NCBI GenBank assembly: GCA_041488155.1
Contig: JBGPOS010000007.1
Coordinates: 1 to 64,000 of the forward strand
From: JBGPOS01 sp041488155
GTDB taxonomy: Bacteria; Chloroflexota; Dehalococcoidia; Tepidiformales; Tepidiformaceae
Direction of reading: 5' to 3'
DNA length: 64,000 nt
Each line of letters starts with the position of its first letter. Position 1 is the stretch's first letter. Of the stretch, positions 52,382 through 61,418 are shown in pieces. The notes beneath the pieces were generated by a model, which was given only the letters and a program-made list of their open reading frames with translations, searched no databases and had not been told where the DNA came from. The translations under genes and the position numbers were made by a program.

Positions 52382-52610
52382 GCGTTGCCACTCCTCCTCC
52401 CGCAGCCCAGTCGCGAAGGACGGCGGGTCTAACGCCGAAGGAGAGGGCAGCCGTCGCTTGTTGACGCCCACCACCGACCCCGGCCGTCGCGCGAGGCGAC
52501 GAGTGTGGCCCTGGTGCAGAGATTCCGGGGCCTCACAGCTTCGATCATAGGGAGGAAGGTACCCCTGTCAACCGAAGCCGGGGCGCGTGGCGGATGGCGG
52601 CCTCGCAGCG

Positions 52611-53225
52611 TCAGGGAATCGCGTCCCGCAACAGCGCCTCGATCCCGGCGGCGACCTCGGGCCGGTTGGCGTTGCGAAAGCTGCGCAGATCGGGGTCCAT
52701 GGCGCGCAGTTCGGGCTCGCGGACGATGCGGACCCGGAGCGAGGCGAACGCAGCGGTGATCTTGAGGACGTCGCGTTCCACAGATTCGCGGAACACCGGC
52801 AGGCAGGTCTCAGCCCGGTAGACGGCGGAGAGGGGCTGGGGGAACCCGCCGGCGTGTGGGCAGACGATGTCGTAGCCCTCGGCGAGCGAAGCGATGTGCA
52901 CCACGAGCTCGGGCCGAAGGAGGGGGGCGTCGCAGGAAGTTGCGAAGCAAAGGCCATCGCCCACGGTGCCCAAGCCTGCGACGAGGCCCGCGAGGGGCCC
53001 TTTACCTTCGTACAGATCCTCTACGGACTCGATCGGGATGGCGCAGTCGATGTGCGGGAGCACCTGCCCTGCGGCCCGCACAACCACGATCGACAGGCAG
53101 ACGCCTTCAAGCCGGGACACGACCCACTGGAGCATCGGCTTCCCCGCAAGGACCGCGGACGCCTTGTCCTCGCCAAAGCGAGTGCTCTTCCCGCCGGCGA
53201 GGATCAGTCCGGCCAGGGGCGTCAT
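52611..53225 (-). CDS. mobA: Molybdenum cofactor guanylyltransferase-like protein
   Basis: A 204-residue MobA/MocA-type nucleotidyltransferase: LILAGGKSTRFGEDKASAVL at the start (nucleotide-binding LAGGxSxRxGxDK), the acidic TSCDAPLLRPELV near residue 94 and HAGGFPQPLSAVYRAET near 124. MobA links GMP to molybdopterin; MocA relatives link CMP. It lies head-to-head with yqeC, which is often found near MocA-like proteins in selenium-dependent hydroxylase clusters, so cofactor type (MGD or MCD) is open. The 5' neighbour gap 52475-52610 shows nothing. Confidence 0.86.
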   Translation of the reverse strand: MTPLAGLILAGGKSTRFGEDKASAVLAGKPMLQWVVSRLEGVCLSIVVVRAAGQVLPHIDCAIPIESVEDLYEGKGPLAGLVAGLGTVGDGLCFATSCDAPLLRPELVVHIASLAEGYDIVCPHAGGFPQPLSAVYRAETCLPVFRESVERDVLKITAAFASLRVRIVREPELRAMDPDLRSFRNANRPEVAAGIEALLRDAIP

Positions 53226-53267
53226 CGTGTTCTCCTCCCCGTCCTAGCCCGGCGGCTCAAGCTTAGA

Positions 53268-54029
53268 ATGACGGCCGTGGACCTCTACGAAGCTTTCGGG
53301 CTCTCCCCTGGTGCGATCGTGGCGGCGGTCGGCGGCGGAGGCAAGACCAGCCTCGTGTTCGGCCTGGCGGAGGACGCTGCCAGCCGGGGGATGTCGGCCA
53401 TTGTTACGTCCACAACGAGGTTTACCAGACCGCCGCACGGCAGCATGCCGCCGGTCGTCACCACGGACGATGGGAGTGCGGTGCGAGCCGCGCGCGAAGC
53501 GCTCAAGACAGAGTCTGTGTTCGTGCTTTGCGCCGGGATGGGAAGCCGTGGGAGATTCCTGGGATTGCAGCCGGAGACGATCGGAGCGCTCGCGCAGGTC
53601 GGCGCCGGTGTGATCGCTGTCGAAGCCGACGGCTCGGCGCATCGGCCCTTCAAGGCGCCGGCGGATCACGAACCGGCGGTGCCAGCGGTCGCCACAGACG
53701 TGGTCCTTTGCGTCGGACTCGAAGTGCTCGGCAAGCCGCTCGACGACAGGTATGTGCATCGGCCTGAACTCGTGGCGAGGCTCGCACGGGCCACCGCCGG
53801 GACGCCGGTCACTGCCGACATGATCATCAGTGTCCTCCTGGACGAGGCCGGCGGCCGGAAGAACGTCCCGCCGGGCGCAAGGCTGCACGCATTGCTCAAC
53901 GCACCACCGACCGACGAGCACGTGAAGCTCGGCACGTACATCGCCCAGCGCGTGGTGTTTGGGGGCTACTGCCGCGCGGTGATAGCGACCGCCCATCGAC
54001 GGGGCGACGTCGTCGCGGTCGTGCAATAG
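53268..54029 (+). CDS. yqeC: YqeC-like selenium-dependent hydroxylase accessory protein
   Basis: A 253-residue P-loop protein: IVAAVGGGGKTSLVFGLAED near residue 14, TSTTRFTRPP near 47, VIAVEADGSAHRPFKAPADH near 121 and EPAVP directly after, which together match the YqeC family. In comparative genomics YqeC travels with YqeB and selenium-dependent molybdenum hydroxylases, as part of inserting labile selenium into the molybdenum site. The biochemical role is unproven. It diverges from mobA with 42 bases between. No hydroxylase subunits are in the window. Confidence 0.82.
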   Translation: MTAVDLYEAFGLSPGAIVAAVGGGGKTSLVFGLAEDAASRGMSAIVTSTTRFTRPPHGSMPPVVTTDDGSAVRAAREALKTESVFVLCAGMGSRGRFLGLQPETIGALAQVGAGVIAVEADGSAHRPFKAPADHEPAVPAVATDVVLCVGLEVLGKPLDDRYVHRPELVARLARATAGTPVTADMIISVLLDEAGGRKNVPPGARLHALLNAPPTDEHVKLGTYIAQRVVFGGYCRAVIATAHRRGDVVAVVQ

Positions 54030-54049
54030 GAGGCGGCTTCACGCTTCGG

Positions 54050-54616
54050 TTAGCCATTCGAACCCGAGAACTCGTGTTCGAGGATGCTGAACAGGTCCGA
54101 GTCGCGCCATCCGTCGCGGATGAGCATGACCGCGCGCATCCTGCCTTCGTACGTCATGCCGGCCTTACGCAGGACCTTCGCTGACGCAACGTTTCTTGGG
54201 TCGCAGGTCGCGAAAATGCGATGAAGGCCCAGTTCCCCGAACCCGTAGGCAACGAGAAGATTCGCAGCTTCTGTCGCCAGTCCCTGGCCCCAGTAGTCGG
54301 GGTGGAGCACGTAAGCGATCTCTGCGGCGCGCTGGTCACGATTGCGGACGTTGATCTCTGCCGTCCCGAAGAAGGACCCGCTGCCGACTCCTGTCACAGC
54401 CAGGGCGAATCGTGCGCGGGGCTCGACCCTTGCGGAGGCCATGATCTCCGCCACGAACGAGCGGGAGTCGGCAGGGGTGTTTGGACCCCACGGTTGATAG
54501 CGAAAGACGTCTGGGAGCGTGGCGTAGCGGTGCACCGCCTCCCAATCGTCCGGAACGAATTCGCGCAGGGTCAGGCGTTCACTCCGGAGCGTCAGCGGCC
54601 AGCTCGCCTTCGCCAA
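54050..54616 (-). CDS. RimJ/RimL-like GNAT acetyltransferase
   Basis: A 188-residue GNAT of the ribosomal-protein-acetyltransferase type: LRSERLTLREFVPDDWEAVH at the start, FFGTAEINVRNRDQRAAEIA near residue 82, YVLHPDYWGQGLATEAANLL near 103 with the acetyl-CoA loop, and CDPRNVASAKVLRKAGMTYE near 137. Targets may be ribosomal proteins, small amines or antibiotics. It ends 20 bases after yqeC, facing it, and lies upstream of no obvious partner. Confidence 0.88.
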   Translation of the reverse strand: MAKASWPLTLRSERLTLREFVPDDWEAVHRYATLPDVFRYQPWGPNTPADSRSFVAEIMASARVEPRARFALAVTGVGSGSFFGTAEINVRNRDQRAAEIAYVLHPDYWGQGLATEAANLLVAYGFGELGLHRIFATCDPRNVASAKVLRKAGMTYEGRMRAVMLIRDGWRDSDLFSILEHEFSGSNG

Positions 54617-54629
54617 CTCTCCGGCCCTC

Positions 54630-55721
54630 TCAAGCCCCGACCCGCCGTACGCAAGCCTCGACGACGCTGGCGCACTGGATCATTTCGGGGATTACGAGGT
54701 ATTCGTCCTTGGTGTGCTGGTTGTACCCGCCCCGGCCGATCACGACGCTGGCGATGCCGTGCCCCCGGAACACATTCCCGTCCGTGCCGCCGCCGACCGG
54801 ATGAGGATCGGGAGTCATCCCCATCCCTTTGAGGACGCTGAAGAGAAGGCTCGCCGCGGGGTCCTCGGGCTCCAGCCGGTAGCCCGGGTAGCCCATGGCA
54901 AACCGCGCGTCGACGCGGGCACCGGGGTGACGACGTTGCACATCGAGGAGATGGTCCTTCGCCCGCGTGACCAGGCCCTCGACCTTTTCGAACTCCATGC
55001 TTCGCATCTCGCCGTCGATGCGGCAGTAGTCCGGCACGGCGTTCCGCACCAGGCCTCCTTCGATGAGCCCGACGTTGCCCGTCGTCTCGAAGTCGATGCG
55101 GCCCTGGGGCAGGCCGAGTACGGCCTCGGCCGCGATAGTGATTGCCGGGATTCCCTTTTCGGGCTCGACACCGGCGTGGGCCGACTTGCCGTGGACTTCG
55201 ATGGTGTAGCCGTAGGAGTAAGGCGAGGCGCCCTGGACGCTCGATGGTGGCCCGCCACTGTCGATGACGATCGCGACTTTCGCCGTAAGCCGGCTGTAGT
55301 CCATGTTCGTCGCCCCGACGAGCCCGATCTCCTCGCCGCGGCTGATGGCGACTTCAATCGGGCGGGTGGCCGCGCCATCTTCGCGGGCGGAGGCGATGAC
55401 TTCGAGGATGACTGCGCAGCCGGCCTTGTTGTCGGCTCCGAGAATCGTTGTGCCGTCGCTGCGGATTGTGTCCGGGCCATCGAAGACCGGCCTGATGCCT
55501 CGCCCCGGTTCGACCGTGTCCATGTGGGCAGAGAGCAGGATCGGCTCGCCCTGCCCTCCGAGTCGTCCCAGGACGTTGCCATGCGCGTCCTGGGAGGCCG
55601 TCACCGCGAGGTCACGGAAGCGACGCTCGAGCTCGTCTGCGATCGCTTCTTCGTCGCCGGAAGGGGAGTCGATCGCGACGAGGTCGAGGAAGGTCCGGAC
55701 CAGGCGGTCGCGGTCAATCAT
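54630..55721 (-). CDS. M20-family metallopeptidase, PepT/tripeptidase-like
   Basis: A 363-residue dizinc peptidase: SAHMDTVEPGRG near residue 63, the catalytic loop TTILGADNKAGCAVILEV near 91, ISRGEEIGLVGA near 126 and IDSGG near 152, then a dimerisation domain (VHGKSAHAGVEPEKG near 171) and the last ligand His in GYNQHTKDEYLVIPEM near 338. This layout fits PepT-like tripeptidases. It begins 12 bases after the aroF-like gene. Confidence 0.9.
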   Translation of the reverse strand: MIDRDRLVRTFLDLVAIDSPSGDEEAIADELERRFRDLAVTASQDAHGNVLGRLGGQGEPILLSAHMDTVEPGRGIRPVFDGPDTIRSDGTTILGADNKAGCAVILEVIASAREDGAATRPIEVAISRGEEIGLVGATNMDYSRLTAKVAIVIDSGGPPSSVQGASPYSYGYTIEVHGKSAHAGVEPEKGIPAITIAAEAVLGLPQGRIDFETTGNVGLIEGGLVRNAVPDYCRIDGEMRSMEFEKVEGLVTRAKDHLLDVQRRHPGARVDARFAMGYPGYRLEPEDPAASLLFSVLKGMGMTPDPHPVGGGTDGNVFRGHGIASVVIGRGGYNQHTKDEYLVIPEMIQCASVVEACVRRVGA

Positions 55722-55733
55722 GGGGAGCGGCGG

Positions 55734-56819
55734 CTACTTCGCAGCGACCGCAACGTTCGAACCGGTTTCGATGCCGACGCCAGCGAGCAGGGCGTGGATC
55801 GCCCGCGAGTTCCTGACGATGCGTCCGGCCTCGAGCCCAACGGCCTGTTTGCCATCGCACAGCGCCTCCGCGGGGTTCGAATGGATGTCGAATTCGAAGC
55901 CATGGGCTCCGGCCGCGACGAACCCATAGGCCACCCGCTCAACGAGCATGCGGTCGCCAGCGCTGTGGCTCGGGTCGGCGATGAGCGGCAGGTGGGAACG
56001 GTGACGCACAAGCGGGATCATCGCGATGTCGGCGCCAAAACGCGTCTCGCTTTCGAAGCTCTTGATGCCGCGGTAGCAGAGGATGACGTTGCGGTTGCCA
56101 TGGCCGACGGACCGGCCTTCGCGGTCGATGCCCGACATGATGTAGGCGGCCGCGCTGAGCCATTCGTTCATGTCGTTGCCGAAGCCGTGCTTGAGGACGA
56201 TCGGCACGTCGATGCGCGAGAGCTCTTCGAGGAGGGGCGAATACTGGGCGCTCCTCGCCCCGACCTGGATGACATCGACCCCGGCGGCGAGGAAGTCATC
56301 CAGATGCCGGAGGTCGATCAGCTCGCTGACGATCGGGAGGCCCGTCTCCTGCTTCATCGCCCGGGCGATCTCGAGGCCTCGGCTCAACTCGAGGCCTCGA
56401 TAGTCGTAAGGGCTCGTCCGCGACTTGTCGACGAAGGCGCGGAGCACATCGACGCCCGCTTCACGAGCCATCCTCGCCGAATCGAGCGCCTGGGTCTCCG
56501 ATTCGATGGCGCAGGGGCCACCGAAGACGGTCATACGAGTGCCGCCGACCCGAACCCCGGCGACGTCGACCACGGTGTCTTCGTGATGGAAGTTGCGACT
56601 CGCGTCTTTGTACTTTTCGGTGATGCGGATCACGCGGTCGACGCCCGGGAGCTCGGAGATCCGGCCCTCATCGACGATCCCGGCGATGCCTTTGACGCCG
56701 ATGACGGTGGTCTCGGTGCCGACGATGGTCTCGCAGCGGAGGCCGTAGTCCCTGCGGATGCGGTCGATGACGCGTTCCGTCTGCTCTGGTGTGGCCCCTT
56801 CGGCCATGTGGATGATCAT
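55734..56819 (-). CDS. aroF: DAHP synthase-like protein with several changed active-site residues
   Basis: A 361-residue type I-beta DAHP synthase homologue with the N-terminal ferredoxin-like regulatory domain (to about residue 70) and the TIM barrel. DAHP synthase joins PEP and erythrose 4-phosphate to start aromatic synthesis. Compared with the Thermotoga enzyme, many positions match (GGPCAIES, SRTSPYDYRG, DPSHSAGDR, ALCDGKQAV) but key ones differ: KPRTSPY is KSRTSPY, LKRG is LKHG, CERGIRTFE is CYRGIKSFE, and the metal-ligand Glu of IVEVH is Asp (FEFDIH). So it may be a DAHP synthase with unusual kinetics or a relative with another reaction. Confidence 0.75.
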   Translation of the reverse strand: MIIHMAEGATPEQTERVIDRIRRDYGLRCETIVGTETTVIGVKGIAGIVDEGRISELPGVDRVIRITEKYKDASRNFHHEDTVVDVAGVRVGGTRMTVFGGPCAIESETQALDSARMAREAGVDVLRAFVDKSRTSPYDYRGLELSRGLEIARAMKQETGLPIVSELIDLRHLDDFLAAGVDVIQVGARSAQYSPLLEELSRIDVPIVLKHGFGNDMNEWLSAAAYIMSGIDREGRSVGHGNRNVILCYRGIKSFESETRFGADIAMIPLVRHRSHLPLIADPSHSAGDRMLVERVAYGFVAAGAHGFEFDIHSNPAEALCDGKQAVGLEAGRIVRNSRAIHALLAGVGIETGSNVAVAAK

Positions 56820-56906
56820 CGGTTTGTGGACTCCGTTATGTTGGGAGCGATTGTCGTACGGGGGAGGGCTATGCGCGAAGCAGGGCCCCTCGCTGCTCGA
56901 TTCGGC

Positions 56907-57755
56907 CTAGAAGAGGACCGAAGAAAGCCGCCGCTGGTACTCACGGGTCGTGGGCGCGTCCAACCCGAGGATGTCGAAGACGGCCAGCACAGCCTTGCGA
57001 GCGGCGCCATCGGCGAGGGCACGGTCGAGCCTGACGGATTCGATAAGCTCTTCGAGCGCTGCCTCGTAACTTCCGCGGGCGGCAAGCATCACGCCCCAGC
57101 GATAGCGGGCGCGGGCGTCGGCGGGGTGGCTCGCCGCTTCGCCCTCAAGGTCTTCGCCGCTGTGCCGCGCGGCGAATCCTTCGAGGAACAAGCGGTGGCG
57201 CAGGACCTTCACTCGGCGGTCGGCCGGGGCGCGTTCGAGGAGTTGCTCCGCCTCGTCGCGGTCGCCCCGGTCGAGGAGGATGGTCGCGAGGCCGACGACT
57301 GCGTCGGGGTGGCCGGGCGACGACGCGAGGACGGCGCGGAAACCGCGTTCGGCCGCCGCCGTGTCTCCGGCTTCCGCGAGGTCCCGCGCTTCGCGCGCCG
57401 CTCGCTCCGCGGGCGACGGCACGAGTGCATTGAAGAACGACCGGACCTGCACCTCGGGCAGAGCGCCAGTGAACTCGCGCAGGACCTTGCCATCCTTGAA
57501 CGCTTTGACGGCGGGGATTCCCTGGATGCGGTACTGGGTCGCGGTGCGGGGGTTGTCGTCGGTGTTGAGCTTCGCGAGCATCACGTCATCGCCGTGCTCG
57601 GCGGCCACCTTTTCGATGATCGGCCCAAGCAGCCGGCAGGGTCCGCACCAGGGCGCCCAGAAGTCGACCACGACGACGCGCTGCTTCGAAGCTTCGAGCA
57701 CTGCGGAGGCGAAGGTGGCGTCGGTGACATCGAGGATGGCCTGTCCGGCGGGCAT
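56907..57755 (-). CDS. Thioredoxin-TPR protein, CnoX/YbbN-like
   Basis: A 282-residue protein: a thioredoxin domain (VVVVDFWAPWCGPCRLLGPI, with an intact CGPC at about residue 38, and the cis-Pro in IQGIPAVKAFKDG near 78) followed by TPR-like helices (AERGFRAVLASSPGHPDAVV near 140; YRWGVMLAARGSYEAALEEL near 220). CnoX proteins act as redox-protected holdase chaperones for EF-Tu and GroEL substrates. ATG 57755 has CCGGAG about nine bases upstream. Confidence 0.88.
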   Translation of the reverse strand: MPAGQAILDVTDATFASAVLEASKQRVVVVDFWAPWCGPCRLLGPIIEKVAAEHGDDVMLAKLNTDDNPRTATQYRIQGIPAVKAFKDGKVLREFTGALPEVQVRSFFNALVPSPAERAAREARDLAEAGDTAAAERGFRAVLASSPGHPDAVVGLATILLDRGDRDEAEQLLERAPADRRVKVLRHRLFLEGFAARHSGEDLEGEAASHPADARARYRWGVMLAARGSYEAALEELIESVRLDRALADGAARKAVLAVFDILGLDAPTTREYQRRLSSVLF

Positions 57756-58062
57756 GAGGCGGGCTCCGGGAGGGTGTGTTGTTGTCCGATCGTAGCGAGT
57801 GAGGCCCGGTGGCGGGAAGGGCCGGGCCGACGATCGGGCAAGAGCTGAGACCTGAGCCCCGAGCAAAGCTGCACCGTCCGGCGAGCGATTCTGCGAGGCG
57901 TTACCGCCAGGCCGCGACTCTCGTCCCGAGTGGTTGCGGTCAGAACCAGGCGCGACGCTAACCGGTGCTTGCAGCCGCCCGGCGGCCGTAGAATAGGGGT
58001 CTCGGCGGCGGCACGCGTCTAGCTGCCCCTGTCCCAGGTATCTCACTTCGAGACGGACCACA
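57756..58062. other. Intergenic region between divergent genes
   Basis: 307 bases without a supported gene between the thioredoxin-TPR gene and the cyclase gene, so it should hold both promoters. On the plus strand TAGAAT (57989-57994) is a good -10 for the cyclase gene, with only a weak TGCTTG at 17 bases upstream. A GC-rich inverted repeat (CCCGGTGGCGGGAAGGGCCGG region near 57811-57832) may fold; it lacks a T-run. Confidence 0.4.
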
Positions 58063-61000
58063 ATGCCGACCCCGCGAATCCAGCGCCAGGTTTCGTCGCT
58101 CCTCGACCGCGCGGACGCTGCCGTCGCGGCAGGCGATTGGGACAGCGTCCGGGAACTTGCGACGACTGTGCTCCGCCTCGACCCTGGCAACGAAGACGCG
58201 ACCGCTTACCTCGAAGCGGTGGCGCGCGACGCGGGGGTGGCCGCGGCTCCGGCCGTTGCCACCCGGCAGGCCGGCGACGAGACGGGCGAGCGGCGGCAGC
58301 TCACCGTTATGTTTTGCGACCTCGTGGACTCGACAGCCATCGCCGAACGGCTCGACCCCGAAGACTACAGGGACGTGCTGCGCGCCTACCAGGACGTCTG
58401 CGCCGCAGAGGTGGAAAAGCTCGACGGACATGTCGCGCGCTATATGGGCGACGGGATGCTCGTCTACTTCGGCTACCCGGAGGCTCACGAGGACGACCCG
58501 AGGCGCGCGATCCGCGCCGGACTCGCGATGGTAGAAAGCGTGCGGGCACTCAACTCGCGCGCCGATGCTGGCGCCGCTCACCTGGCCGCCCGCGTGGGTG
58601 TCCACACCGGCCTCGTAGTGATCGCCGAGATGGGCAGCGGCGAACGACGCGAGACGGGGGACGTGGTTGGAGAGACACCGAACATCGCCGCACGCCTCCA
58701 GGGTCTCGCAAGGCCGGACATGGTGGTGATCAGCGATGACACCTGCCGCCTGGCGCGCGGGTTCTTCGAGTTTGAGTCCCTGGGGGATCAACAGCTCAAG
58801 GGCATCTCGCGCCCTATACCGGCCTGGGCGGTGCTCGCCGATACCGGGGGCCACGATCGTCTCGAGGTCTCTTCGGGCCAAGTACTTACGCCGCTGGTGG
58901 GCCGCGACGCGGAACTGGCCGCGCTGGCTGCGGCCTGGGAACGCGCGAAGGGTGGCCAGGGGCAGGTCGTCCTCATCGAGGGGGAGGCCGGTATCGGCAA
59001 ATCGCGGCTCGTCCGCACCACGGCAGAACGGTTCGGGACGGTGGGCCGCACGCGGTTGGAGATTCGCTGCTCCCCCTACCACCAGATGAGCGCCTTCTAC
59101 CCCATCATCGAGATGCTGCAGCGAGCCCTGGGCAATGCGCCGGGGGACCCACCGGAAACGCGCCTCCAGAGCCTCGAGGTGGCTGGCGCGCAGGCTGGCC
59201 TCAGCGTCGAGGCGACCAGCCTCGTCGCGTCGCTGCTTTCGCTGCCCGTGCCCCCGGGCGCTGCCCTCCCACCCATGACACCGGCGCAACAGAAACAGCG
59301 CACCCTGCACGCGCTGCAGGATTGGCTCAAAGCGATCGCCCGGACGGACCCCGTCCTTGTCATCGTCGAAGACCTGCACTGGGCGGACCCATCGACGCTT
59401 GAGTTCCTTGACCTTGTCATCGCCAACGGCCTCGGCGCCAACATCCTCGCGGTCCTCACGTTCCGTCCCGAGTTCTCGGCGCCGTGGCCGGCCGAAGACT
59501 ACGTCTCGACCATCAAGGTCGCCCGCCTTGGGCACCGGGCTACCGCGGAGATGGTCGCTCGCTTTACCGCGGGAAGGTCGATCCCGCAAGAGGTGCTCGA
59601 TGAGCTCATCGACCGCACGGACGGCGTCCCCCTTTTCGTCGAGGAGCTGACGGCTGAGGTGCTCCAGTCGGCCGGGGCCGAAGGGAACGGACATCAGCGA
59701 CCTTCGGGCGCGCGCGTGCTCGTGCCAGCCACGCTTCACGACTCCCTGATGGCGCGATTGGACCGCCTGTCGGAGTTCAAGGAGGTCTACCAGGTGGGCG
59801 CGGTACTGGGCCGGGAGTTCGGGCATAGCCTGATACGGCGAGCCACGGGCATCCCGGAGGTAGCGCTCGGGCAGGGGCTCCGCGCGCTCGTCGATGCGGG
59901 GCTACTCTTCCAACGCGGGGCGCCTCCCGACGCTCGTTACTCCTGGAAGCATGCGCTCCTGCAGGATGCCGCCTACCAGTCGCTGCTCAAGACCCGCCGG
60001 GTGCGTATCCACGGCGACATCGCGAAGACGTTCGAGGAGCACTTCCCGGAGGTACGCGACACGCAGCCCGAAATCGTCGCCCGCCACTACACCGAGGCGG
60101 AGATGGCGGAGAAGGCCCTCGCTTACTGGGAGCAGGCGGCTGCGCTCGCCGTGCGGCGATCGGCGCACGCCGAGGCCATCACCCACCTCCGGGCCGCCCT
60201 CAAGCTCGTCGAAGACCTGCCGGACGATGAGGCGCGGATGGCCCGCGAGCTCCGGCTCAATCTCGGTCTCGCGCGCTCCATCACGCCGGTCCACGGATTC
60301 GTCGCGGCGGGCCCTGCGTTCAACCGTGCCCTCGAACTCTTCCATCGCCTTCCGGCCGACCCGAGCGGCGCTGCCATCCTCACGGGCGTCGCCTCCTACA
60401 ACATCGTCCGCGGCCAACTCGATGCAGCCCTTGAAACCGCCATGGAGTTGGCCGACCTCGGCCGCCGCTTCGAGCGTCCCCCTATCGTCCTCCGCGGGTA
60501 CAGCGACGCGGTCCGCGCCTGCTGGATGCGTGGCGAAGTCGCCCGGGGGTACGAGTACGTCGAACGGTGCCGCGCATTGCTCTGGGCGACGCCCACTCCC
60601 GAACGGATTCCGCTCACCGCCGCCGACAGCTGGGTCTACCTGGCCTACGCGCCGTTCGTGCTCCAGGCGCACGGCCTTCCCGACCAGGCCACGGCCCTCG
60701 CCGCGGACAACGACGCGATCCTCCGTGAGAGGGAACCAACCGAAATTGCCAGTGCGCTTGTCTTCATCGCCTGGCTCGAACTCTTCCGCAACGACGACGA
60801 CGCGATGCTGAGGTACGCCGATGAAGCGATCGCCGTCACGGCAAACCTGGGATTCCACTTCTGGGAGGCGCCGCCGCACTGCTTCCGGGGGCTGGCGTTG
60901 TTGCGCCGCGGGGAGCTAGAAGAGGGCTTCCGCGAGTTCAGCTTTGGGTTTGACACCTGGCGCAACATGGGCATCGAAGCAGCCCAGCCGAACTTCTGGA

Positions 61001-61395
61001 CCCTCCGCGCCGAGTGCCTCCACGCCATGGGCAACCCCACCGGCGCTCTCGCAGCGCTGGAGGCGGCCCAGCAGGTCATCGCCCAGACCCGCGAGCGCTA
61101 CTACGAGCCCGAGGTGCACCGTCTGCGCGGTCAGATCTTGCTCGCATCGGGCGACCCCGCCGCCGCGGAACGCTCCTTCGCGTCGGCGATCTCCCTGGCT
61201 CGCGGCCTCGGCATGAAGTCGTGGGAACTGCGGGGTTCGACCGACCTCGCCGAGCTGTTGCATGGGCGCGGCGATGAAAGCCGTGCCCGTGAAACGCTTT
61301 CGCCGATCCTTCGCGGCTACACCGAAGGCGCGGGAACCCCCGACATTCGCCGAGCCAACAACCTCCTCGACGCCATTGAGCAGGCAGTCCGCTAG
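58063..61395 (+). CDS. Class III adenylate/guanylate cyclase-ATPase-TPR regulator
   Basis: A 1110-residue soluble signalling protein. After a 75-residue lead comes a class III cyclase domain (VMFCDLVDSTAIAERLDPED near 82 and YMGDGMLVYFGYP near 127, both metal aspartates present; VGVHTGLVVIAEMG near 183). Then an AAA/STAND ATPase (PLVGRDAELAAL near 279; GEAGIGKSRLV near 308; VIVEDLHWADPSTLEFLDLV near 434) and from about 670 a long TPR-like region. No HTH is seen, so output is probably cyclic nucleotide plus protein contacts. Such proteins are common in Actinobacteria and Chloroflexota. Confidence 0.9.
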   Translation: MPTPRIQRQVSSLLDRADAAVAAGDWDSVRELATTVLRLDPGNEDATAYLEAVARDAGVAAAPAVATRQAGDETGERRQLTVMFCDLVDSTAIAERLDPEDYRDVLRAYQDVCAAEVEKLDGHVARYMGDGMLVYFGYPEAHEDDPRRAIRAGLAMVESVRALNSRADAGAAHLAARVGVHTGLVVIAEMGSGERRETGDVVGETPNIAARLQGLARPDMVVISDDTCRLARGFFEFESLGDQQLKGISRPIPAWAVLADTGGHDRLEVSSGQVLTPLVGRDAELAALAAAWERAKGGQGQVVLIEGEAGIGKSRLVRTTAERFGTVGRTRLEIRCSPYHQMSAFYPIIEMLQRALGNAPGDPPETRLQSLEVAGAQAGLSVEATSLVASLLSLPVPPGAALPPMTPAQQKQRTLHALQDWLKAIARTDPVLVIVEDLHWADPSTLEFLDLVIANGLGANILAVLTFRPEFSAPWPAEDYVSTIKVARLGHRATAEMVARFTAGRSIPQEVLDELIDRTDGVPLFVEELTAEVLQSAGAEGNGHQRPSGARVLVPATLHDSLMARLDRLSEFKEVYQVGAVLGREFGHSLIRRATGIPEVALGQGLRALVDAGLLFQRGAPPDARYSWKHALLQDAAYQSLLKTRRVRIHGDIAKTFEEHFPEVRDTQPEIVARHYTEAEMAEKALAYWEQAAALAVRRSAHAEAITHLRAALKLVEDLPDDEARMARELRLNLGLARSITPVHGFVAAGPAFNRALELFHRLPADPSGAAILTGVASYNIVRGQLDAALETAMELADLGRRFERPPIVLRGYSDAVRACWMRGEVARGYEYVERCRALLWATPTPERIPLTAADSWVYLAYAPFVLQAHGLPDQATALAADNDAILREREPTEIASALVFIAWLELFRNDDDAMLRYADEAIAVTANLGFHFWEAPPHCFRGLALLRRGELEEGFREFSFGFDTWRNMGIEAAQPNFWTLRAECLHAMGNPTGALAALEAAQQVIAQTRERYYEPEVHRLRGQILLASGDPAAAERSFASAISLARGLGMKSWELRGSTDLAELLHGRGDESRARETLSPILRGYTEGAGTPDIRRANNLLDAIEQAVR

Positions 61396-61418
61396 CGGGT
61401 GGCCCACCCACTACTGCC

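Noticed and set aside
54714..57848. A plus-strand open frame of 1044 codons opposite the peptidase, aroF-like and thioredoxin genes (similar: 39557-41938 and minus 31390-33351).
   Set aside because: These are antisense frames of well-identified genes; high GC at the third position removes stop codons there. The amino-acid content (Val/Asp/Gly/Glu-rich) is the usual antisense artefact.
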